Positions 1-10,861 of a DNA stretch of 64,000 nucleotides are shown here, piece after piece. The stretch's first letter is position 1. Each line of letters starts with the position of its first letter. The stretch lies in the NCBI GenBank assembly GCA_946800325.1, contig OX326959.1, forward strand, positions 14,972,862 through 15,036,861, in the 5' to 3' direction. Source of the DNA: Luzula sylvatica. Its lineage: Eukaryota > Streptophyta > Magnoliopsida > Poales > Juncaceae. Both the position numbers and the translations under genes were made by a program. The notes beneath the pieces were generated by a model that was given only the letters and a program-made list of their open reading frames with translations, was not told where the DNA came from and ran no database searches.

Positions 1-136
1 TTATCATAAAAATCATAGACCAAAAATTATGAGAGGAACTGACAAAATTTACTGATGCATTTCATCGAGTAACTGGCACGCACAAAGCCAAATCACCAAT
101 TAACCCGAATAAAAAGGCCTCGACGAACTTGTTGTA

Positions 137-359
137 CTAATAATGAATCCCCAAAGCAAGTTGGACCAGATTCCGGAATCCAAGACCGAGAAACTCTCTT
201 CGACGGTGCAAACACAGGGCTTCTTCTCCATGGCGCCGCAAACAAACACCTACTCCACGAAGACGAAATCTGTGAGCATACATCAACTGAGAATCAGTCG
301 TCCCATATGAGCGACCATTTTCGTGTGCGTGTTTTCTCTCCTTTCTCTCTTTCCGCATC
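137..359 (-). other. Possible 5' end of an unrecognised host gene
   Basis: On the minus strand an ATG at 359 opens 73 codons ending at 137. It lies directly behind a telo-box-like stretch, in a patch of higher GC than the DNA around it. The predicted peptide is basic and low in complexity (Lys/Glu/Arg at the start, many Arg and Leu later) and matches no family I recognise. The patch could be a first exon or 5' leader of a gene continuing left of the window, or a captured gene fragment. A second ATG in another frame near 232 opens a similar short frame. No splice pattern was resolved. Confidence 0.25.
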
Positions 360-360
360 T

Positions 361-375
361 TAGGGTTAGGGTTTG
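361..375 (-). promoter_or_regulatory. Telo-box-like motif
   Basis: The minus strand reads AAACCCTAACCCTAA here, the plant telo-box core AAACCCTA followed by a second CCCTAA. Such boxes are common near transcription starts of plant housekeeping and translation genes. Its place just before the minus-strand ATG at 359 suggests a promoter or 5' leader. A short interstitial telomere-like repeat is the alternative. Confidence 0.4.
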
Positions 376-639
376 AGGAATTCTGGCGAATGATCGAGAG
401 AAAGTGAGAGAGACAAAGGATATATGCATCACTAATTGAAAAAAACAAAAAGTACATAAGCATGGTTCTCAATGGACCAACACACACAAATATTTGTTTT
501 TATCATGGTCTATGAACACTTGATCCAAACAACACACATACCATTTTAGTCAAGCAACACAAAAATTACCCGAAAAAAACCACAAAAATTCGAAGAGACA
601 AAAACTAAGCAGCTTACGTGGCTGCATTGGAGAGGGGCA

Positions 640-1139
640 ATTTGACAAAAAATAAACATAACATTAAATAATAATAAATAAACATCTTGCAAATATATTC
701 ATAGAAAATATCTATTTAAACATCTACTTTTTATTTTAGTTTTCTTTTATGTATTTTTTAATAGTTTTATGATATTTTATTTTTAAATATTTGCAAGATG
801 TTCTTTTAATAATATTGTTCAACTTATTATAATTTTATGTTAGTTTTTCAAGAAAAATAATACATAAGTCGAATATTTGTAATGAATGAAATATTAAAAT
901 TATATATAACATATAACATATAGTAATTTTTTTTAATTATTATATATTACAAAAAGTTTAAGAATTTTTTAAAATTAAAAAAGCATTTTTTTTAAATGAA
1001 TACATATGTAAATTAATTATTTTTTACAATATCTAAAAATTTAAGGAGTCTTTTGAAAATTTTCCAAGTAAAGTGGTGATAGGGAGGCATAATAAGATGG
1101 TGATGTGGAGGCATGAGATGAGAGGAATTATTAATAATG
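640..1139. other. AT-rich DNA without a recognisable gene
   Basis: Mostly A/T runs and short open frames with no family signal. The last 80 bases turn slightly GC-richer and lead into the minisatellite. No repeat ends were found. Confidence 0.5.
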
Positions 1140-1580
1140 TAAAAAAAGACCGAAATTTAAATTAAAAAGGACCAAAATGTTAATAAAAAGTACCAAAGTG
1201 TGAACTAAAACTGAAAAGGACCAAGATATAAATAAAAAGAACTATAATGTAAATTCAAAAATGAAAAAAAAGGACCGACATATAAATAAAGGACAAAAAT
1301 GTAAATAGAAAGGATCAAAATGTAGTTTTTTCAACTAAAAAGGACCAAAACGTAAATAAAAATGACCAAAATGTAAATAATATTTTTCAAAGAGGCCCCT
1401 GGACCAAAGTGTAATTTTTAAAACTTGAAATGACCAACTGTAAATAAAAAGGACCAAAATGTAAATAAAAAAAGGACAAAAATGTAAATAAAAAAGGACC
1501 AAAATGTTATTTTTTCAAATAAAAAGGACCAAAATGTAAATAAAAAGGACCAAAACGTAAAAAAAATTTATTTTTTTTAC
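1140..1580. repeat. Minisatellite, unit about 20-22 bp
   Basis: The motif GGACCAAAATGTAAATAAAA recurs about fifteen times with small variants (GACCGA, GGACAAAA, ATGTTAA). The array is broken once by a short spacer near 1385-1420 containing AGAGGCCCCTGGACC. The same motif occurs in reverse orientation at about 23530-24120. Confidence 0.85.
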
Positions 1581-1630
1581 GAAGAGGCCCCTGATGACGT
1601 GGAGGGCTAAGAAGAGGGGAATTTCCCTAA
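1581..1630 (-). other. Helitron-5'-like box beside the minisatellite
   Basis: Read on the minus strand the sequence runs TTCCCCTCTTCTTAGCCC and then CCACGTCATCAGGGG. The Helitrons at 9718 and 41663 begin with a similar pyrimidine-rich start followed by GAGGCCACGTCA. This may be the 5' end of a minus-strand Helitron whose body holds the minisatellite. No matching 3' hairpin was found to the left, so the call is tentative. Confidence 0.25.
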
Positions 1631-2290
1631 CTTTATAATTATCTATAATTACATAATATAATATAATGTAATTTAATTTAATATGATATAATTTAAAACA
1701 ATATATAATATTATATTATATTATATCATATAATACAATATAATATAATATATTACAATATAAATATAAAATAGTATAATATAAAATAGTATAATATCAT
1801 ATAGTATAATGTAATATAATATAATATAAAACAATATAATATTAAATAAGGTAATATAATATAAATCAATATAAGATATAATATAAATTTATATAGTATT
1901 ATATAATAAAATAAAATATCGTTTAATTTAATATAATATAATTTAAAACAATATAAAATATAAAATAATATAATATAATATAAAACAATATAATGTAATA
2001 CCATATAATATAATATAATATAAAACAATAGAATAGAATATAATATAAAACAATAAAATATAATATAAAATAATATAATATCATGTAGTATAATATAGTA
2101 TAATATAATATAAAACAATATAGTATAATATAATATAATATAAAATAATTTTATATATTTTATATACCAAAATAATATTATGTAATATAATATTAAAAGA
2201 CTATCATATCGTATAATATTATATTATATTATATAATATCAAGTAATATACTACAATATAATATAATAAGGAATTAAATATTAAAATATT
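1631..2290. repeat. AT-only repeat block, unit I left end
   Basis: Nearly pure A/T sequence built from ATAATATA-type words. The same block occurs directly at 26690-27060 and inverted at about 19690-20330 and 50460-51130. Long frames through it (Tyr/Ile/Leu only) are composition artefacts, not genes. Confidence 0.85.
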
Positions 2291-3439
2291 AAAATCATGA
2301 ATTTTGTATCAAGAATCAAACAAAGAATTTATATACATGATTTTAAAATACAACAAATCAAACAACTCACATAGATTGTCAAATACATGGATAGTAAAAT
2401 ACATATATTTCACATATCCATGTATATCAAAATCTCTCAATCAAACATGTCCGTAATGAACTAGAGAGTACCCCTTGCTGATTCGGTAAAAAATATACAA
2501 CTAATATGTTAGTTAGTTCATTTTTTTAATTTAATTTAGTCTATTTGTTAGGAGCTTTATGGTTTTAATATAAATTTGAAATGTTTTACAATATTATATT
2601 TCATCTAATCCTGTAAAATAATCAATAAAAATTTTGTTACAAGTCACTCATAAATTCATTTAATCTTTTTATTTTTCATAAATTCGATAGTAATGTAATT
2701 TTTCTTAAAAAATTATCATGAAAATAAACTACACTGTATGAGATTTGAAAAATGAGCATGATATGCATAACAATATAATTTATGTTACATTCACGATTAT
2801 TGATAACGAAGACTTAAAGTGTAATTGAAGATTCTACTAACATAAAATAAAACTAAAGACAATACTAATTTTAAATTGCATTTGATAAATTAATAAATTG
2901 AACAAAAATACCAACCAAATAATAAGAATGACATGATTGTATTGTTGTAATGTTCATTATTTAATGAAACAAAAATGAAATAGTTGGACTAAATGTCACG
3001 AGTTATATTGTGCTACAATTTGACTCGTTACGTAATAAATTACATGAACAATTTTATAGTTTTTTATTTTATTTATTAGACTTGAACACTTTTAATGCAT
3101 CAATCGAGAATGTTTAAATTAATTGATTAGATTTTTTAATTGAATCAATTAATCTTTAATTGAATTAATCAATTTAATCATTAATTCCGGATCAAATCAA
3201 TCCAATTAAACGCTTTGGGGGCATGCTATATCCCCCTTAGAAAATCATATGATAAAATAAGGAAAAAACATACTTGGCCTCCCAAACTCATCTCAAAATT
3301 ATTGATGAGCGGCAAAAACAAGTTAGATGCATTGATTAGTTTTCTAATTGACTCAATTATATTATTACATATTAATTTATGTGTTAATTTAATTAAATAA
3401 TCAATTAAATTGCTAATCGTATCAATTACCAATATAAAT
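2291..3439. repeat. Outer flank segment of the inverted-repeat unit (copy 1)
   Basis: Non-coding AT-rich segment nearly identical to 27061-28226 in the same orientation. It is also present inverted at about 49290-50450 and, truncated, at 17790-18297. In the other copies it leads towards the 5' side of the RRM gene. Here it joins directly to the short arm at a junction around 3433-3439, so the gene is missing. Confidence 0.8.
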
Positions 3440-3984
3440 CAAGCTCTATAAACATTTCCGAGTAATTCCAGGTCGATCGAAGGTTTGAGAGCCGCCACAT
3501 GATTGTGAATCACCGAGGTTATGGAAAAAGGCTGTCCTTACAATATTCCGAGTAATTCTAAAAAATCACATGTTGTGTCGTGAGAGCTTGTGATTTCAAT
3601 TTTAATTGATATTTCCATTTATTCTCATTTTTTTTTTTGCATCCAAACAAGAAAAATTAGCAACTGAGTTTATAATGGAAAGAGTACTCGACAATAATAC
3701 GACCAAAGGGTAAAATTTTGGTAATATTGTTTTTATTTGTTTCAATTTGACAAACATGTGAAGAAAATATAATTTCCTGCCAAATTCTAAGACAACAAAT
3801 ATGTGAATTTACTTAAAATTGTAAATCATAAGTACATAATTAAATGAACTGTCTTGCTTAGATGTTCCGACAACATCGTCTTTGCATCACATCATATTTT
3901 AGTTACAAATATTCCAAATTTTTTATGATTTTCGATACAATGTTTGTTTTAAAAGAAATCTAGACCACGAATAATGGTTATTAT

Positions 3985-4085
3985 ATGTTTTTTTTTCTAT
4001 ATAGCCGTCAAGATTCAAACTCATAATGTTTTTGACATTTCATTTTATTATTTCAATCACTCGACCAATTGAGTTAGGTCCTATT
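3985..4085 (-). mobile_element. tRNA-derived SINE-like sequence (left arm copy)
   Basis: The minus strand has a box-A-like CTCAATTGGTCGAG (4060-4073) followed about 40 bp later by a box-B-like GTTTGAATCT (about 4010-4020), then a short A-run. This is the layout of a tRNA-derived pol III promoter. The copy in the opposite arm is at 11925-12035. No target-site duplication was resolved. Confidence 0.45.
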
Positions 4086-5276
4086 AAATTTGGCTTAATT
4101 TGGATCTTAAAATAAAATCAACCACATGACAAAACAAAATTTATTCATAATCCCAAGTCCTTTTGCTAAATTCCAAGTCCTTTTACTTATATATTGAATT
4201 GATTATGATTAATCTTTTGCTAAATCCCAAGTCCTTTTACTTATATATCAATGTTATTATACATAACATTTCCAAATCAATACTATATGGATGTATTTGG
4301 ATGATCGTATTAGAATTTACATGATAAAAATAAACCTTTCGCTAGTTGATACTTGATACCAGTGTTTAAAATTGCGGTGATATTGCGGATATTACGGTCT
4401 GAGATTTAGAATCGCAACTTCGCAATGAAATATTGCGATAAATTGCGTTTTTGTGATATTGCGGATATTGCGGCGAGATTGCGCGACATATCGATATTAT
4501 TGCGGATATATCGGGTCAACATTGCGGGTCCGTTAAGGGTATATTTTACATCCATTAATAAAGAGATATTCAATCCATTAAGGCATTAACAAAGATATTC
4601 AATCCACTTATGTACCCGATTCACTAAATAATAACCAAACCCATTAAACATTGTTTGACCCAAATCCATTAAGCCAAACAAGTGTATCATTACTCCTTCC
4701 AGAGTCACAGACCAAAACCTCCTCTACACCCTCGCGACTCAACAAATGGAGTTCAAAAACCTTGACGCCCGCCTGCACTAGATTGCTGCCGCCGGAATCG
4801 GCCTGGAACCGCTGATCCGTCGCCACCAGGTCGAAGGGGAGGAGGAGCCAAGAAAGCTTTTCCAAGTTTATATTTTTTTCAATTTTGCCCTATTTCTCCT
4901 AAGTAGGTTGAGCTAGGTAATAGTTTTATTCATTTTTTTTTTGAAAAATTGTTTAACAAATGAATGTTTGATGTATATATACCTTCTAAATTGTTTCAAT
5001 TTCATTTAAAAAATACCAATTTCGTAGTTTTTCCTTGTATTTCATTGTGAAGACAAATTTCACAACACAAATTGTGAATTTTTTTGGCCCCTGCCACTGC
5101 CACTGCCGCCATGGCTTGCCAATTTTTTTTTTGTCAAACACATATAAAAGCATCGAGTTTCTTTTCATAGTTAGGGGATGGAAACATATAATTTTTATGA
5201 GTTAGGGGATGAAAATGGACTCCAAATTATTACCATAAATACTTTTTTTTATTTAAGATTGATATATATAATTTAG

Positions 5277-5591
5277 CAATAATTATAGACAACCCGCTCT
5301 TTTTATCCCGCACCCATCCCGCGGCTGATGTGGCACGTGTGTCCCCTGCCACATCAGCTTTCATAAACGGGTAGAAAAAACACACTCGGAAAAGGAAATC
5401 ATGCTCGGTGCAAGAAATAATCCATTAACCCACCATCTCTTCTCTTTCAGCCTCACCTCTTCACTTTTACCCTCTTTTCGTAAAGAAACTATTTGGCCAA
5501 ATCTCCTCTTCTAATCTCTGACGCTTTTGGAAGGCCAAAGGTTGCTCCTCCATCGGGGCGTCCTTAATACTGCCGGAGGCCAAAGACGGAA

Positions 5592-5645
<54 letters not shown>

Positions 5646-6842
5646 TCGTGAAACCAAGAATCGGAAAAGAATCTTGGATTGTTTGAGAAAATTATTCAGT
5701 TGGTTTCCATACCATAAGCGGGGGATTTGTGACAAGTGACAACGGCTTATTTCATTTTTTTTTTATACATCTTCATATGCTTATTTCATTTTTGTAACAA
5801 CGGCTTGCACATGTATAGAATATTAAAGTCGAATTTTGCAGTTAAGTGTTTATTTGAGGGGAATTTTGCAGTTTTGTTTAATTTGTTTTATTGCATTTCG
5901 CAATAAAAGATTAAAAGGTACTCTTCATTCTCCAATTGTAGGATTATATCAGGTTTAATAAGATGATTGTTAATTTATTACAACTAAATAAATGGTACAA
6001 CTAAAAAGATTAAAAGGTACTCTTCATTCTCCAATTGACAACTATTTAGAAATCTTAGTTTTTTCGTATTTATTAGTCCATTGGTACATCAATATTTGTA
6101 CCAGTTGGAGTAATTTGGGATGGAAAATGAAAATGTGTTGAAATTTTATTAGGCCATTGGTACAGCAATATTTAGAAACCTATATTTGCTTTGATTGTCT
6201 TATCATCTTAATTTGCATTTTTTGCATATTTATTGTCAATTTCTAGGATCAAATCCATAAAAGAGCTTGCTTATGTAAAGTGAATTCGGAATTACAAATT
6301 AAAACAAAGATAGGAGGGGCTTTAGTGCAAAAGTGTCACTTTAGAATTAAAGGATTCGGTCAGAGAAGGGTAAACACTATGCTCTAGGTCTAGGTTATGT
6401 ACGCCAACGAAGAATTCAGAGACAGGTCTACCATGAAACAAGTTCGAGGGAAGGACGGCAATTCATCAAGATAGCTTATGTTAGTTGCTCTAGGTTATGT
6501 ACGCCACATACAATTGTGTATTATGTAATTTGATCTTATGAGAGAACTATGTCTAGCAAATCAGTGTGTATGATATAATTGGATGTTATTAGATTAGATA
6601 CTCTTTAAAAAATAATTACCACGAAACCGAACAGGTTCTAGGCTGAAAACAGAGTATCACAGAGAGGGAGCGGCTAACTTTCTTTTTTCTCTAGTGATTT
6701 GCCGCTTAACGGGTCTCAAATGAAAGGGCTAACGGGTGTTTTTTTCAATCTCTTTTGAAAGCTGATCTGGCAGGAGACGCACATGCCACATCAGCAGCGG
6801 GGTGGGTGCGGGATAAAACGAGCGGGTTGCCTATAATTATTG
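5277..6842. mobile_element. Mutator-like (MULE) non-autonomous element nested in hAT
   Basis: The ends are inverted over about 80 bp, starting CAATAATTATAGACAACCCG on the left and the reverse complement with one G for A on the right. The flanking 9-bp duplication ATAATTTAG is at 5268-5276 and 6843-6851, the length typical of Mutator-like elements. There is no transposase. The interior holds a leader-like pyrimidine-rich stretch (5430-5600) and a TC microsatellite, so it could be a Pack-MULE carrying a gene 5' region. This was not identified. Confidence 0.82.
5595..5641. repeat. (TC)n microsatellite
   Basis: About 23 uninterrupted CT dinucleotides inside the MULE. The paralogous array at about 39130-39186 is longer. 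Confidence 0.95.
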
Positions 6843-6878
6843 ATAATTTAGTGATATAATTGTGACAAAATTTTCGTG

Positions 6879-6880
<2 letters not shown>

Positions 6881-6949
<69 letters not shown>
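6881..6949. repeat. (TA)n microsatellite
   Basis: About 34 uninterrupted AT dinucleotides in the hAT element just right of the MULE. The paralogous site in unit II (about 40507-40520) has only about six, so this array expanded here or contracted there after duplication. Confidence 0.95.
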
Positions 6950-6952
<3 letters not shown>

Positions 6953-7725
6953 CACCATATATATTAAATAAATTAATAGCGCAACGGTTATCCGCAATAA
7001 GTTCATTGCGTCGTAAACGCAATTCGTTACAAAAAATGCTCAGCCGCAACGGACCGCAATATCGCAATTTAAAACATTGCTTGATACTAATCTTTGGTTT
7101 CTTTCTTCTAGAGGAGGTTATTTGATCAACATAACCGGAATTCGGATGCCACGTTGAAATAGAAACAAGACCGTTGCAACAATTGGCCCTGCACTGGACT
7201 TGTCCAGTTGTGACGGTTAAAACAAGGGTTGTCGACTCAAGCAATTTTGAATAAATACATGATTAAAGAAAATGGACAGTAATCATAGTTCTACTTATTA
7301 CGAAAAATATCTAAATTTGAATATAAAGAATTGGATTTATTAAGTTTGAGTTTGCAACCATTTAATGTATTCTAGTGACTAGTCTTAATTTGCCATTAAT
7401 AACGCTATATACTATAAGAAAAACGTTATTTCTAGAAGAACTGATGTTTGTGAGTCTAGAACAATTATTTATATTTTTATCAAAATTCTCAAAATATTTT
7501 TTTTAATCATGAAATATATTTAGAATATTCTCATCCATTAATAAGAAAAATGGTATTGAAGATTGTTTATTATAAATGGACAGCCCAAATAAATATTTGT
7601 GGCTTGAACTGATTAACTCGAAAAATTAGGTGTCGTTTTATAATAATGAGATGTGTAATTTCTAATTTACGAGTCTCAAAAATTAATCACACTAATACAT
7701 TTTACAAATGCTTTTTTAACTTCTC

Positions 7726-7975
7726 GTGATGCCACGTCATTTTTTTTACCAAACGGATTTCAAAGACACGCTTAATTACAATTTTCTGTCCCAACTCACT
7801 CCTCTTCAGCGCCCTTTCTTCAAGTCTGTTCTCTGCAGATACATCTCGAAGCCTCTTTCTACGTCTCACACAATCCGCCTCCCTCTCTTTTCGTCATCCT
7901 TCATCTCGGCTTTTTCATCATCTTTCCTCAATGTAAATCACATGCTAACCTCGCCTATTTTATTTGCGCCACAAT
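7726..7975 (+). other. Exon-like stretch upstream of the L1 remnant, unrecognised
   Basis: An ATG near 7726 opens a Ser/Phe/Leu/Arg-rich frame rather like an organelle-targeting N-terminus, in pyrimidine-rich sequence. It runs into the reverse-transcriptase remnant at about 7975. The unit II copy (41312-41565) stays in frame into the YADD motif. It could be a degraded upstream part of the LINE or an unrelated captured exon. Nothing identifies it. Confidence 0.2.
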
Positions 7976-9392
7976 ATTGCAGTATGCGGATGATACGCTT
8001 CTATTCGTGGAAGCCTCATCAAATAACTTGAGAATTATCACGCAAACCATCAAAACCTTCTCCTCTTTATCATGATTAGAGATTAACCGGGACAAATCAT
8101 GCTTTGTGGCCATTGGAATTCCAAATACGACATGTAATAATGCGTCACCCTTACTAGGATGTTCATAAAAGCGCCTGCCAATTAGCTACCTCGGCCTCCC
8201 ACTATCTTATAAAAAGCCGAATACACTTGCATTTCGACCCCTCTTGCAGAAAATAAGATCCAAGCTTAACTCTTGGCATGGCAACTTGCTGCCTTTAGGG
8301 GGAAGAGTCGCATTGACTAAAGCGGTGCTTAGCGCACTACCTAATTATTATATACAAGTATTTGTATTGCCGCAATGGTTGCTTAAAGAGCTCATTAAAC
8401 TTATTCGCTCCTTCTTCTAGGGAGGAACGGAGAAAATTAGTAATGGTAAATGTCTCGCAAATTGGAGACAGGTGTGCCTTCCTATCACCCATGGTGGTCT
8501 TGGGATTATGGATCTTGAATCTCAAAATAAGAGTCTCCTCATGAAGTGGTTCTTCCACCTGGATTTTAGTACCGAGGTACTATGGACGCTATACGTAAAA
8601 GAATTATATGGTATTCAAACTTCAGTGGAATTACAAGGACTCAATGGAGCTTTTGTATCCTACTTCATCAAAGACTTGAAAAAGCTGATAGCGGTTTATA
8701 ACATCGTTCAACCACCAATAAACCCACTAGATTACACTACGCAGAATTTTTTCGCGCATCAGATCTACAAATTCATCACGATTTCGGGAATTGTAATTCC
8801 ATGGATGAAGACCATCTTCAAATTACGGATTCAACTAAAATCAAAATATTCATATGGTTAGTAGGACATGACAGGATCTTGACACAACAAAATCTGTCGA
8901 AGAGGGGATGACCACATGGTCTGTTTTGTGTACTATGCTCTACTACTTTAGAAACATCTGACCATCTTTTTGCTTAGTGCGCCAGTGTTTTGCGTTATGT
9001 CAACTCCCGACAGATACCGAAGATTCCTTCATCCAATACCTTCAAAAAATGTGCTCTCTCAGTAAAATCGACTCGACTAACCCACCAGTAAGGTGGGCCG
9101 CCCGTATATGGGCCATCTGGGCCATCTAGAAGGAAAGAAATAACAGGATATTCAAGAAGCAAGGAAGAATGCCGATTCTCATCAAAGCCGAGTGTCACAA
9201 TACGACTCACTCTTGGCCAATGGCTAAAATATAGTTTCGTAGGATAAGATTAATTAATAAGGGTTAGTGTAGGCTATGACATCAAAGTCTTTGGGCTGTA
9301 ATATGCGTATTGTAATCCTTTTACTTTTTTAATAAAAAATTAGATCCGGAAGAGCACGTTTCGTGCTCTAGGTCCTACTCCAAAAAAAAAAT
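7975..9392 (+). pseudogene. 5'-truncated L1-type LINE (reverse transcriptase pseudogene)
   Basis: The translated pieces show the RT catalytic motif YADD at 7983-7994. They are followed by the plant L1 palm/thumb signature (GLPLSYKKPN, then GRVALTKAVLSALP, then HGGLGI at about 8488) and a zf-RVT-like segment with paired Cys residues around 8925-8980. In-frame stops and frameshifts are present, for example at about 8072, 8167 and 8418. Compared with the unit II copy, one A is lost just before YADD. The 3' end has a perfect hairpin (9352-9368) before an A-run at 9382-9392. ORF1, the endonuclease and the first part of RT are absent. Confidence 0.85.
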
Positions 9393-9717
9393 AGTTATAT
9401 TAGTATTTTTATTTTCTTTCTTAAAAATAAAACAATGTAAACAAAATCTTTCTTTTAATGACAAAAGGATACGATTGGTACCTTAATTCAAAAAAAAAAT
9501 TAATAGATAATTGTTCGAGACTCTTCTGAATACATGGAGAATAAATTAATGGATGAGAATATTCGAAATATATTTTATGATTAAAAAAAATATTTTGAGA
9601 ATTTTGATAAAAATATAAATAATTGTTCTAGACTCACAAACATCAGTTCTTCTAGAAATAACGTTTTTCTTATAGTATGTAGCGTTATTAATGGCAAATT
9701 AAGACTAGTCACTAGAA

Positions 9718-10527
9718 TCTCTCCTCCCTTTAAATTTTGAATACCAAGCACCTGGTGAGGCCACGTCATCGTTCACTGTTCACCCCGCACTGTTTGGTAC
9801 TGTTCACCTGCACTGTTTTGTACTGTTCGCCCAGTTGTCACTGTTCACCCGGTACTGTTTGATACTGTTCACCCGCACTGTTTTGCACTGTTCACCAGGG
9901 TACTGTTCATCATTTTTTTTTTTTTTTTATTTTATTCGACATATGTCTTGTGTTCTAAATAAAATATTTGAATTTTTAATAAATATAATTGACATATGTC
10001 TTGTGTTCTAAATAAAATATTTGAATTTTTCATCGTATTAATAAATATAATTTGTATACTATAATTTTAGTGTTAATAAAAAACTATTCACACAAAATAC
10101 TTTTTGTTAGCCTGAGCTGGTATTATTTTTTTTTATGCTTATCATAACATTTATGAATATTACTTTTGCTTTTAAATTAACATTTATGCTTATTTTTTTA
10201 GCAAGAAAAAAATTTGCATTTATTGCATAATACTTGTGAGACTATTTAATATCAGCTTTTTTTTTTAAATTAACATTTATGAAGATTACTTTTGTTTTGC
10301 ACTTGTAACGTTTTAGATAAAATTATTATTTTATGATCATAAAAAATTTTGAAAAATCGCAGCGAAGCGCAAGAAATATTTCTATTTTCTTATCAAATAA
10401 TATATCAAATAATATATCCCGCAACGAAATAATATATCAAATAATATATAAAATTATTACTTTTGCTTATTATATTATTTCTTATCAAATACTATATCCC
10501 GCAGCGAAGCGCGGGCTATTTCCCTAG
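9718..10527 (+). mobile_element. Non-autonomous Helitron, 810 bp
   Basis: The element starts TCTCTCCTCCC and ends CCCTAG with T following. It sits between A and T, as Helitrons do. A GC hairpin (CCCGC/GCGGG) lies about 10 bp before the CTAG end. The paralogous left arm (about 7362-7386) shows the uninterrupted empty site, fixing both ends. Near the 5' end GAGGCCACGTCA is followed by a CACTGTTCACC-type tandem array (9770-9910). There is no Rep/helicase coding sequence. Confidence 0.9.
9770..9910. repeat. Short tandem array in the Helitron
   Basis: About a dozen degenerate copies of a 10-12 bp motif around CACTGTTCACC. The related Helitron at 41663-42507 carries the reverse complement of the same kind of array (about 42325-42450). 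Confidence 0.8.
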
Positions 10528-10861
10528 TACATTAAATGGTTGCAAACTCAAATTTAATAAATCCAATTCTTTATATTCGAATTTAGATATTTTTCGTAAT
10601 AAGTAGAATTATGATTAGTGATTACTGTCCATTTTCTTTAATCATGTATTTATTAAAAATTGCTCGAGTCAACAACCCTTGTTGTAACCGTCACAACTGG
10701 ACAAGTCCAGTGCAGGGCCAATTGTTGTAACGGTCTTGTTTCTATTTCAATGTGGCATCCGAATTCCGGTCATGCCGATCAAATAACCTCCTCTAGAAGA
10801 AAGAAAACCAAAGATTAGTATCAAGTATCAACTAGCGAAAGGTTTATTTTTATCATGTAAA

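Larger units (their letters stand above)
4360..7079. mobile_element. hAT-type DNA transposon, non-autonomous, with nested MULE
   Basis: Terminal inverted repeats begin CAGTGTTTAAAATTGCGG on the left and CAATGTTTTAAATTGCG on the right. The element is flanked by a perfect 8-bp duplication CTTGATAC at 4352-4359 and 7080-7087. The opposite arm at about 10813-10835 shows the empty site with a single GTATCAAG. Subterminal copies of GATATTGCGG are frequent at the left end, as is usual in hAT elements. No transposase frame is present. Without the nested element at 5277-6842 it is about 1.15 kb. A GC-richer patch at 4640-4870 may be captured host sequence. A second copy lies at 37885-40665. Confidence 0.88.
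3440..7545. repeat. Left short arm of unit I inverted repeat
   Basis: After removing the nested insertion 4360-7079, about 1.38 kb of this arm is the reverse complement of the right arm at 9545-12575 (itself minus its two insertions). The spacer between the arms is 7546-9544. The same arm recurs in direct orientation at 36960-41125 in unit II, including the same nested insertions. Confidence 0.85.

Noticed and set aside
1140..1580. CRISPR-like array
   Set aside because: The repeats are contiguous and degenerate with no unique spacers, and the DNA is plant nuclear; it is a minisatellite.
1753..2118. Long Tyr/Ile/Leu-only frames in the AT blocks (also 19649-20016, 26546-26896, 50605-50939)
   Set aside because: They are translations of ATAATATA-type simple repeats, lack any domain and occur in either orientation with the repeat.
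3215..3432. Short frames on both strands of the outer flank (also 27995-28212)
   Set aside because: They are conserved only because the segment is duplicated; no domain, and the frames overlap on opposite strands.
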